Of a stretch of DNA of 64,000 nucleotides, positions 38,170 to 47,361 are shown piece after piece. The translations under genes were made by a program, and so were the position numbers. The DNA comes from Nymphaea colorata. Its lineage: Eukaryota; Streptophyta; Magnoliopsida; Nymphaeales; Nymphaeaceae. The stretch is taken from assembly GCF_008831285.2 (NCBI RefSeq), contig NC_045138.2, positions 17,207,934-17,271,933 of the forward strand. The letters are read 5' to 3'. Under the pieces are notes generated by a model, which was not told where the DNA came from, did not search any database, and worked only from the letters and a program-made list of their open reading frames with translations. How positions within the stretch are numbered: the first letter of the stretch is position 1; each line of letters opens with the position of its first letter.

Positions 38170-38803
38170 TAAAATTTTGTGACTAATCATGACGTAGGTG
38201 AATTTCTTGTTGGGTAGCGTTAAATGGGACGAGAAAGGCTCCGTGGTGGCAATTGCCCACATGTAGACACTGGAACCATTTGCAAACAGGGAAGCTGTTG
38301 TTAAGGCTGCACATGAGTCAAGCAAGCTTGAGTTGGGTCAGCCCGAGCTTTGACTAGACTCAACACTCTACTCGAACTTGATAGAATAAGCTCGAGTACA
38401 ACTTGACAATACAGCGTGGAGCTTGAGCTCGAGCTCAACTCATTTCTGTTAAGCATGTCTCGTTTCTTTTAAATAATTTAGCTTTTTAACTCGTTTAGTT
38501 GTTACTCATTTAACTATTTTCTTATTATTTTTCAACATTTGTTGTATAGTCGAATCGAGTAAAGTTTAAACAAATCCAATTCTTACAACTTGACTTGGAC
38601 TCGTTTGAGCGTACATTTGAAGTCAAGCTTGAGTTGAGCTTTGACAAGTGAGTTCAAGGCAAACTCGAGGCCGGCTCGACTTGTTGTGCAGCCCTACATA
38701 CTCAACACACTCAGATCACGCGCCATGGGTAAAAGCCGACCCTCGCAAATATCTATTGGCTAAAGGAGAAACATCCACGAATTTAATCAATGTCTTACGA
38801 AGG
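38170..38803 (+). pseudogene. HISN2 exon-2 pseudogene fragment, interrupted by a MITE
   Basis: 38170-38301 matches the 3' end of HISN2 intron 1 plus the beginning of exon 2 (source about 47897-48040), and 38710-38803 matches the continuation (source about 48050-48145). Shared words include GTGGTGGCAATTGCCCA, GTAGACACTGGA and CTAAAGGAGAAAC. Because intron sequence is retained, the copy arose at DNA level and not from mRNA. It is broken by a 14-bp deletion relative to exon 2, by small indels and by a 395-bp insertion, so no functional product is possible. Confidence 0.9.
38302..38696. mobile_element. CTCGAG-rich MITE inside the HISN2 fragment
   Basis: The ends read TAAGGCTGCACA and TGTGCAGCCCTA, inverted with one mismatch. 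The body is rich in GAGCTCGAG-type motifs like the hAT MITE at 24562-25024. I could not identify an intact 8-bp target duplication, so the end points may be a few bases off. Confidence 0.7.
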
Positions 38804-39374
38804 TTAAGCTTTCAATACCTGGGATTGTGGGACATCTTGGCATATGCTACCACAGTTGAGAGAGAGGGAGAGGGAACCTTTTCTTTAGTTTAAACAATCA
38901 TGCGATAGAGGAGTTAGAATTGATTCTGACGCTCTTTATGAGAGTCATCAAATTGTTCAACTGCAAGGTCAAATTTTGTCTTGTGGAAAACCCAGAAGTG
39001 CAATTATCTAGCAGATACATCTGCGAAAAGAGAACAGGGAGATCGAAGGAACCATGTTTGGCTGATAGGAATTAACTCTTAGCAAATCAAAAAACATAAT
39101 CCATTCTTCAGCAAAAAGAATGGAAGATGGAAGGGTCTTAGGTGGAAGGGACTTCTCGTCATCCCGTTTAGGAATAGATAGAGATATCCTGGATTAAGTC
39201 CCAGCCCACAAACTCCTGGGATTAGATTTCCATTGCACAACCTGAACATGAGAATTTGAAAAAGAGGCCATTAACTGAAAATAAACCAAAGTTTCTAATA
39301 AAGATTCTTTCTGTGTTTCTTTTGTTGCGCATCAAGAAGCTTCGTATTGCTCTGACACTACTCAACATTCTGTA
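38804..39374. other. Intergenic, no gene seen
   Basis: Nothing coding is supported. A few residues' worth of sequence near 38820-38850 faintly recalls the start of OSB exon 2, but this is too weak to call. Confidence 0.5.
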
Positions 39375-40098
39375 CTTAGAAGTAAGAAGAATAGCCGCTA
39401 TTTAACAATTGAAATGATAAACTACACCCAACTATTGAGCTCTTCCATTTGCCGAAGTTTACATCATTATAAGGATCATACCAAAACCTCAGAGAAAAAT
39501 GAAAAGAAAGAAACGTTGGGTGGAATTGGTGGAGAGAAATGTCTACCTGTAATGGCAGCAGAAACTCTGAATGAAGAATCAAATACCATAGATTCCTGGA
39601 TCATGTTATGCAGTGACCTGTAAATCTCAATCCATCATCTGTGACATTGCAGTTGGACTATAGCTTCCAACAAGCATGATCACTCCCCTAACAAACAAGG
39701 ATTTTTAGCACTGAGCATAATGCAGCTCTGTCAAAGTGATATTCTGTTCTTCCTAAATTAGAATAAAGCTATTCATGGATGTTGCAATGTTGGAGATAAG
39801 GTTGGTAATAATTAAGAAATCTGGACCAACACCCTTTAAAATTGGGAATGCCAATATCAAGCCATGGTTTCAAGTTCCCATAGCCAAGGCCAAGCACATG
39901 CTACCTACGATCTAGCACTGTAGTCATGTTATAGAAGATAACTAATCCCACAGGCAAGCAACCCACTTTCCATAACTGCCTTCTTTTGCTCTGCCTTGGA
40001 AATACTGCTTGAAAAGTGGAGGAAGAAACATTGGAAAAAGAAAAAGACAACCAAAGATGAAATAATTATGAACTTGCTCCTACAGTCTCTGGACTGTG
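39375..40098 (-). pseudogene. Truncated inverted copy of the GAUT last exon with flanking intron and 3' UTR
   Basis: In reverse complement this matches about 35165-35930 of the GAUT gene: the end of intron 8, exon 9 (here 39769-39990) and the 3' UTR. The acceptor AG and the final TAG are still recognisable. The exon is 222 bp instead of 276: exactly 54 bp is missing, removing the block before GNMKPW that contains the conserved HYD. A TGG codon has become TAG, giving a premature stop. Upstream exons are absent, so this is a dead fragment. Confidence 0.92.
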
Positions 40099-41157
40099 TA
40101 TATGTGTGTGTGTGTGTGTGTACACAATTTCATTCACCTGTGCATGCTTGAAGAAAAAGAGGATTCATGTTGTGATCTAAGATTTCACCTTAATGACGTT
40201 GAAAGCTTGTATACAGTCTTAAATTTCATTACAGTTATTGAATCTCAGTAGATCTATGTACTGCAGTTTGTGAATAAGTGTACATTGGTGCATCCTATCA
40301 TTAGTACCCAAATAGTAGAATCTCTATTCACCGGTGGTGGAGCTATATATGGGGAACGCCATGTGGGACTTTTCAAAAGGGGCCATAGAGCATTTTCAAA
40401 AGTTCTTACGTGTGAGAATGCAAACTTTTGGAAATCCAAAGGGGTTCCCCCATCCCTGTCATTCATCCAGCTAGGTGATTGGGCATGAGGCTTTTGATCT
40501 CTATCTCTCTTAGTACATACTACATAGCAATCTAAAATTGTAATGATGAAGTGTATTATCTCATTGTACAATGACTTAACATTATCATTGCACAGACTTA
40601 ATTAATATCTCATTGTAGCTAGATGGCTGCATTGGATCCAATATTTGAATTTGTTTGCATAACCAGAAGGAATTGGTCGACACATCCATTAAAAAGGCAG
40701 CTTCTTCCGAGATCCACCCCTTCAAGCCTGCCTGCGGAAGTGTTGAAGGCATCAGGCATCAGGCATCAGGCATAACCAAGTCCTAATCTCTATCAAACAC
40801 AAGGTTTAATACTCAAGTTTGAAGCATGTATAGGCCTCACAGTGTGGGGCACTGGGCTGGGCTTTTATGACTTTCCCGAGATAGGTGTGTTTATCACGAC
40901 AGGTTTTCCTTAGAATTTTATCAGATGAGCCAGAAACAATATATTGAAACCAAAGTTTAGAGGGATTAAAAACGAACTAGTATGACATTGTTGCACTCTT
41001 TACTGAGAACAAGAAGAAAGAAAAGGTTGAAAAGAAGTGGACAAAAGAAGACAATTATACAGGAAGCAGAGAGAATGGGTCCTTTTCTTGAAATTATGGT
41101 GATTTGTAACTTAGATTAATGCTTGTCCGTAACATATTTAAGACAAAATAGAAGAAT
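40099..41157. other. Intergenic, no gene seen
   Basis: A (TG)n tract lies at 40103-40121, and a GGCATCA word is tandemly repeated near 40750. Frames at 40254-40571 on both strands overlap each other and show no protein features. Confidence 0.55.
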
Positions 41158-42688
41158 GAGTTAAACTTCATGGTAATTAAGCCTGAAGTTGCACCCAAGT
41201 GATGACTTCCAGACCTCCTAGTACCTGTTGCAGTTAGAGTCAATGTGGTTCATCTCTAATAGTGTGAAGTAATTCAAGTATCTGGGTAGGCCTAGTGATA
41301 ACTTAAAAATGAAGGGTTTGTTTTGTTCCATAAAAGAGTTTGTTTTGTTCCATAAAAGAGTCATCGTCCGCCCTCAACAGGTTTTCTTCTGCACTTCTTC
41401 CCGATTAACCTATGTAAAAGGTCTCTAATGCAAAAAATCTGATTAAACTCCCATGGTCTTGTCATATAAAAAGCCAGTGATGCCTTGTTCTAATCCACGT
41501 TAAGCATAGGATTTCTGTTCAGATACCCCATGGGATATTCAGCTTTTTTAATGTCTTCAAATTTTCTCAAAGGGCCTAAACCCAGTGTGATTCCACAAAT
41601 ACTGAGAAGAACAATGCTGGTGGAGCTTCCAACCAGTTGCTTTTCAAGCTTCTGCAGTGAAGACCAGACTAGCATCTTCATGCTGCCAGTTTGAGAACTT
41701 ACAATTGGACCAAGCAATAACCTAAGCTTTTTCCATTTTCTGGCTTATTTTCATTGTAAAATTTATGTTTCAGAAGAATTCTCCTTTTCTGGGAAAAAAA
41801 ATCATCCTGTGAATGCGAGCATGCATGTGTGTGTGTGCATGGGTATATGTATGACCTCTGGTTTGTAATTTTCCAACTTCTATTTCTGTGCCAAAATGCC
41901 AGCCTGGGCGCGTTCATGATGGCCTGTTGATAACTGACGCGAAAGCTGCTAATATGTCTCTCCGAAGTTCAACATTATTAACGGTTTGGTGTAAACAAAT
42001 TGAGGAAGTAGGAACTAATAAAAAGGTTATAAAAAATTTCAATTAACAGGTGGGCAAATGTTACTGTATACAATGATCTATTCACCTGCATTTTACATCT
42101 ATCAAAATATTAAGAAATAGTCAGTTTTTATGTGTTAAGCTTATGCAAGAAACGTATCTTGATGAATGAGGCCTAAGGTACCCACTCGTAACCCATGTGG
42201 TTGACAGCACCGACACACAAAGGGCATAGGTGAGTCCTATGCTCAAATTCTGTGAAGTTAAATTTGAAATGACAACACTATTAAAAGCAAGTTTATCAGT
42301 GAGGTTGAAGAAAATATAAGAAGCGCATGCAGGAACCTTCAAGGCATGCGTCAAAATGATGTATTGCACAGAAGTAGCGTTTGAGAATTATTTGCGCCTA
42401 ACTTCACTGTTTCGCATTATGTATACCTTAAGTGAATCATATTACATATGGTTGTATATGTGCATGTCAGCATGCTTTTCCATCATTTGAGTTCCTGGAA
42501 CATCATGTCAATGTTTCATGAAAACATGCTCATGTAGGCCATATGAAAATTAACTGAGCTGTGTAGGCGAGGATTTGATTAAAGACATGCCATGGTTTTT
42601 TTTTTCATAACAAGCTGCATGAAAAACTTGCTCAATTTCTGTTGCTTCTGCAGGATCGGTCTGACATTTTGGAATGAGTTGGCTTATG
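41158..42688 (+). pseudogene. Partial copy of OSB intron 1 and the first bases of OSB exon 2
   Basis: 41158-41227 matches about 54034-54103, and 42077-42688 matches about 54104-54742. The copy therefore spans the 3' two-thirds of OSB intron 1, the acceptor TTCTGCAG and the opening codons of exon 2 (ACATTTTGGAATGAG). It stops abruptly inside the exon, where an inverted segment begins. An extra stretch of about 850 bp (41228-42076) separates the two matching parts. No OSB exon 1 or exons 3-5 are present here. Confidence 0.88.
41316..41359. repeat. 22-bp tandem duplication
   Basis: The unit GTTTGTTTTGTTCC plus CATAAAAGA is present twice in a row inside the extra segment of the OSB intron copy. 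Confidence 0.85.
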
Positions 42689-42803
42689 CGGTTGGAGATT
42701 TTGGAGTAATGATGTAGACACCAGAATTAGCGTATCATATGCCTGCTCGTGTCACATGAACCATAAGACGAAAATCATGCGTTCCTTCCACCCACGGAGC
42801 AAC
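42689..42803. repeat. Left arm of a 115-bp inverted repeat
   Basis: This segment is the reverse complement of 43118-43233 with a few mismatches and is fused directly to the truncated OSB exon-2 copy. It contains GTAATGATGTAGACACCAG and ACATGAACCATAAGAC. The intervening 314 bp has a 60-codon open frame of no recognised type. Confidence 0.9.
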
Positions 42804-43028
42804 TTTTCAGAAATGGATCAACTGTAGTTAATCAGAAATTATGTCTACCGAAAACAAACTGCTCCTGCAAGCAGGCAATGCATTTGGCCATACTGAAGGA
42901 TATTTGCTACATTATCTGCATCTTAATCATGAGAAATTATCAAAACTTTTGACTCATCTCTCTGGAGAGACTGCATTTTTGAGTCAAAGACAGCCAGCTG
43001 TGACTCAACCCATGAAGTCTTAAATTGT

Positions 43029-43432
43029 TTTCCAGAAGTTCAGCATATCATACAAAGGCGGTTCTTCGGATGGAATATCATTCAATGCTTTAATAGGCGA
43101 TTCAGTAAGAGGGAGAGGTTGCTCCGTGGGAGGAAGGAACACATGATTTTCGTCTTATGGTTCATGTGACAGGAGCAGGCATATGATACACTAATTCTGG
43201 TGTCTACCATCATTACTCCAAAAACTCCAACCGCACCTGAATAGAAATATGTTTCTGCACATTGATCTAGGGACTGCCTCCTACCTAATCCACTAAGATC
43301 CTGCATATTAGCATGGCTCCAGTATAATCAATCCTTCATATATTTGGATCACTGATGTTCATATACATAATAGTACCGCGGAAAAATTGTATTCCACATA
43401 CAAAGCTTTAGAATTGAAGAACGTACTATTTG
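43029..43432. repeat. Segmental duplicate of 55912-56248
   Basis: This direct-orientation copy shares GGTTCTTCGGATGGAATA, CTCCGTGGGAGGAAGGAAC, GGTGTCTACCATCATTACTC and TTAGAATTGAAGAACGT with the region just downstream of OSB. It has internal indels of up to about 65 bp. It lies 0.4 kb beyond the 3' end of the PPR gene. Confidence 0.92.
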
Positions 43433-43827
43433 ATTTAACTTGTTTCATCTAATGACTTCACCTTTCACGAGATATTTTTTCTGCGGACAATTCTGACCCG
43501 GTCCATGGTCTGATAAGAGACCACAACAACGTCTAGACAAAAGACGCATTCAAATTATAGATTCATCACTTCAGAACACCATGCTAAATTCGTCCCACAA
43601 ACAAGTGGGAGGTTGGACAGTCAAGCTTCACCATTTTAATCTCACACACCTGAACTTCCTTGCAAATGATAATCCAATGTGTATAGTCCGCAAATGGAAT
43701 TTATTTAGAAGATTGTGTGTGATTTCTCCGCTGTGCTTTCTGCTGGTTTTCCAAACCTATCTTGGCTTGCTGTATCTGTTGCCAGTCACATTAGTTCCTG
43801 ATTTCGAACATGATTCATTTGCGCCAC

Positions 43828-46011
43828 TCACCAATAATCATTGCAAGAACATGATCCATCTTTGAAATGATGAAACCTAGTTCTGTCGCGAACAATAATT
43901 TCTCTTCCAAAGATCTTCGATACTAACTTTGACACTTGGTGACAGTCGCTGCAAACTCTGAGGTTCTTCACCATACGGATAGTCTGTCCTGCATTTGAGT
44001 GGATGAGCCCGAAAGCGATTGCCAACTTCTCGCTGTGTCGAGCAAGTGCATTTTCTTTCTCTTCTTCGTCCAAATCAAGAAGCACTTTAGATGTATTTGG
44101 CTTATAACCCACCCTTTCTAACCTCCTACTCATCTCATCTAACATAAGGTAGATTTCTTTGGTTTGTGGATGTGTCTTATCTCCAACTATGAACTCATGA
44201 ACGAGGCCACCCATTTCTATGAACGTACAACCAGGAGGTTTCTTCACTCCTGAATTTTTCATCATCTTCCTCACCCTGACTGCATCTTCCCATCGACCAG
44301 CAGAGCAATACATGTTTGATTGCAGAACATATACACCACTGTTTGATGGGTCTAGTTCAATCAGTCGTTCGCCGACATCCACAGCCAGCTCCACGTTGCC
44401 ATGAACCTGGCAGCCACCCAGTAGAGCTCCCCAGACGAACCTGTCTGGCTCCAACGGCATTCCTTCTATGAATTCTTTTGCTTCTTGGAGCAACCCAGCA
44501 CGGCCCAGGAGATCAACCATGCAAGCGTAGTGCTCCATATCAGGTACAAGACCATACTGACTCCTCATTGCTCTAAAAAGCCTACGCCCTTCGTCAACTA
44601 AGCCTGCATGACTACACGCACATAAAACCCCTACAAATGTCACTCTGTTGGGCTTCACCCCTGCGAGTTGCATTGCAGAAAACTTCTCCAGAGCATCGTT
44701 TGCATGCCCATGCATGGCTAACCCAGTGATCATGGCAGTCCAGACCGATACATCCCGCTTTGAAGTTGATTCAAATACCTTTTTTGCATTGTCAATGCTG
44801 CCACATTTCGAGTACATGTCAATAAGTGCAGTCACCACAAACTCATCGATGGGGATCTTTTTCCTCTCCAGGTAAACATGTGCCCACATCCCCTGCAGCA
44901 ATGCACCCAAATCAGCACATGCAGACAGCACACTGAGCATGGTGATCTCGTTAGGTTTCACCTTAGAGATCAACATATCTTCAAATAGGCTCAATGTTTC
45001 CTTGCTCATCCGACTTTGAGCATATCCAGCCAACATTGAATTCCAAGTTACCAAATTTCTTTGAGGCATTTCATCGAAGACTTTCCTTGAGATTGTCAAG
45101 CAGCCACACTTTGCATACATATCAACCAAAGCAGTTTGTAGGACCACTCCAAGCTTCAGTCGTCTCTCTATTATCCATGAATGGAGCCGCTGTCCTGTTT
45201 CCAAATTCCCTGCTTGGGCACAGGCAGTAAGTGCAGTCACCATGGTCACTTCATCTGGCTCCACACCGGCATCCACCATCCGCTCGAACATAACAAGCGC
45301 CTGAGTGTAATCTTGAGATTGCACATAGCAATTGATCATGGTGTTCCAGCACACCAAGTCTCGCTGAGGCGTTTCATCAAATACTTTTTTCGCGGCCGCG
45401 TGATCGCCACAACTCGAATACATATGAATTAACGCATTCTGGATAAAACCATCTCCGCCAAGCCCGGCGGCGATCGCCCGGCCGTGAGTTTCCCGACCCC
45501 GAGGGAGCGATCCCAGTCGGGCACACGCCTTGATCAGAAACGTGAAAGTGTGGTGGTCGAATCCAGCTCCCGACTCCTGCGTTTCTCGGAAGAAGTCAAG
45601 AGCAAGCTCAGGGGTGGCGCTGCTGGCGTAGCCCCGGATGATGGTGTTGGTGATGAAGGTGTTGGGATTCTGAATCTGAGAGAAGACGAGGCGGGCGTAC
45701 TCAATGCTGCCGTGTGGCGAAATTGCGCAGAAAGCCACCACGCGACTGATGGGGAAGGTAAGTGAGGACAGATGGTGCCTGATCATGTTGCCATGGATCA
45801 CTTTGAGTGTCCCCATGTCCCTGCATCTCTCTAGAAGGAGGAGACATGGATGATGGGAGATGGAGATGGCTGACGTTCCCCATTTAGGTGCGAGTTCCGG
45901 TGGTGGTAGTGGTGGCGGTGGTAGTGGGAGCTTACAGTGGAGCAGCATGGGTGTCAAGGAGAGCGATAGATTGTCAGATTTGATGGTTTTGCAGAAACCA
46001 AGATTTGGCAT
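43828..46011 (-). CDS. PLS-class pentatricopeptide repeat protein with E and DYW domains, 727 aa, intronless
   Basis: Organelle-targeted RNA-binding protein; DYW proteins specify and catalyse C-to-U editing of plastid or mitochondrial transcripts. The PPR array begins near residue 110 and shows a regular P-L-S order, for example LVCWNTMINCYVQS, VTMVTALTACAQAG and TALVDMYAKCG, about 11-12 units. It is followed by the E/E+ region (from about FVWGALLGGC, then PGCTFIEMGG). The C-terminal DYW deaminase domain has HSEKLA, with the catalytic H and E, the zinc motif CSDCHQ and the exact ending CSCNDYW. The first ATG is used; a second Met at residue 22 could also start the protein. The N-terminus is proline-rich and no confident plastid or mitochondrial choice can be made. 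The RNA target and orthologue are not identifiable by eye. Confidence 0.95.
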   Translation of the reverse strand: MPNLGFCKTIKSDNLSLSLTPMLLHCKLPLPPPPLPPPELAPKWGTSAISISHHPCLLLLERCRDMGTLKVIHGNMIRHHLSSLTFPISRVVAFCAISPHGSIEYARLVFSQIQNPNTFITNTIIRGYASSATPELALDFFRETQESGAGFDHHTFTFLIKACARLGSLPRGRETHGRAIAAGLGGDGFIQNALIHMYSSCGDHAAAKKVFDETPQRDLVCWNTMINCYVQSQDYTQALVMFERMVDAGVEPDEVTMVTALTACAQAGNLETGQRLHSWIIERRLKLGVVLQTALVDMYAKCGCLTISRKVFDEMPQRNLVTWNSMLAGYAQSRMSKETLSLFEDMLISKVKPNEITMLSVLSACADLGALLQGMWAHVYLERKKIPIDEFVVTALIDMYSKCGSIDNAKKVFESTSKRDVSVWTAMITGLAMHGHANDALEKFSAMQLAGVKPNRVTFVGVLCACSHAGLVDEGRRLFRAMRSQYGLVPDMEHYACMVDLLGRAGLLQEAKEFIEGMPLEPDRFVWGALLGGCQVHGNVELAVDVGERLIELDPSNSGVYVLQSNMYCSAGRWEDAVRVRKMMKNSGVKKPPGCTFIEMGGLVHEFIVGDKTHPQTKEIYLMLDEMSRRLERVGYKPNTSKVLLDLDEEEKENALARHSEKLAIAFGLIHSNAGQTIRMVKNLRVCSDCHQVSKLVSKIFGREIIVRDRTRFHHFKDGSCSCNDYW

Positions 46012-46371
46012 TGAAGAGATCTGACGATCAAAATCATCGTCACCACTGTCATGTAGACTTTCATGAATTTGATCTTATCGGATACCAGATTTAGGCAAGA
46101 ATAAACGGCGCGAGTGACAGTACAACAGAGTGCAACTTGCAGAGGAGGGATGCAGGATCGTCACTAAAGAGGGCCTTAGTTCAAATCCTGACGACTGTTG
46201 CATCCTGCTCGAGTATATACTGACCAGAAAAGATCTGGTATTTGATGACATCGAAATCCAGATATTTACTTTACGATTTCAACGTTTTGATTGTTGTCTT
46301 TTTTCGAACACTAGATGCTTCAGATTTAACGTGGCTAGGTGCTGAAGAAATAGTTCAGGCCTCTGATTCTA

Positions 46372-46655
46372 CCATTTTCGACTCTAATTTTCATCAAGAA
46401 TGCTTCAACCAAAATTGCCCAAAAAAGGATTCTCCATGATCCCCTTTGGTATTGGTACAAATCATTGAAACTCAAATCGGATGTAGATTTCTCGTAGCCG
46501 CAACGATAGATGGTCGTAAGCTTTTTAAGATGAAACGGCATGCTTTTTTCCTGGAAAAGCAACAACTGTAAAACCCGGACTATACCAAATAATCTCTCTC
46601 TCTTTCTCATACGTATTTTGTAGACGAATCCGGGAAATCAAAATTCTCGCAATAT
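46372..46655. repeat. Segmental duplicate of 56247-56530
   Basis: Shared words include AAGAATGCTTCAACCAAAAT, CAACGATAGATGGTCGTA and GGGAAATCAAAATT. In the OSB-side copy this block directly follows the block matching 43029-43432, whereas here the PPR gene lies between them. Confidence 0.92.
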
Positions 46656-47361
46656 GTTCAAACTTCAAAGCATTGGTTTCTGTCAAGAACTGAAAAAAGT
46701 CCCTATGAATGTGGAAACAAATTTGTCGAGCAACGCTTATGGGTTCGTCAGTTTTCTCAGTAAATGTCTGCCTGCCTATTCCTAAAACTTCATTAAACTA
46801 ATCTTCTTTGCAACACACATATTAACTACTTTTCAATACATTATTAATTCCCTGACAGCTAAACCATGAAAAATTTCATTCAGAACCTGCTTTCCAACAT
46901 ACGACAGTTTCTCACAAATTTTAACTTTTTTCTTTTTGCCCTCGTCATCTTTTTCATATTTTTAACTTCAGGCATCTTTCTCAATATTTATATAAAACCA
47001 CCTTCCACAGATTTAGTTCAATTTTCTGCTCACTATCTTCGATTGCACTTCATTTAGGCACTTAATCTTTTTCTCATGATTTAGTCAATATATCGCTTAG
47101 AGCTCTCTTTCCTTCAGCATTTCCTTGGTCACAGGACTTTCAATAAGGTGAATAGATAGCAGCAAGACTGTCAACGTTTACAGTGACAACAATGCTAATA
47201 ACGTTAACGACGTATGTGTCATGTCTTGGTAATGTCCTTATTCTTGAAATTATTCTTCAAAGCAGTGCTTGCTCAATTAACATAATCCGTTTGTGAGCAC
47301 TCGCTCGCTAGAGTGCAATAATTTTAGTCGCGAGAGAGAGGGAGAAAGGGCGGCGAGCGCC
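46656..47361. other. Intergenic, promoter and leader of HISN2
   Basis: AT-rich sequence without a gene. The last 60 bp before the HISN2 start codon is GA-rich, as in many plant 5' leaders. Confidence 0.5.

Noticed and set aside
42841-43023. 60-codon open frame in the loop of the 115-bp inverted repeat
   Set aside because: It has no recognisable features, is short and sits in rearranged DNA; chance is the simpler explanation.
45484-45765. Plus-strand open frames of 60-95 codons between 44.2 and 45.8 kb
   Set aside because: They are antisense shadows of the PPR-DYW gene.
46130-46230. tRNA-like GTTCAAATCC word near the PPR gene
   Set aside because: No matching A-box, acceptor stem or anticodon arm is present at proper spacing.
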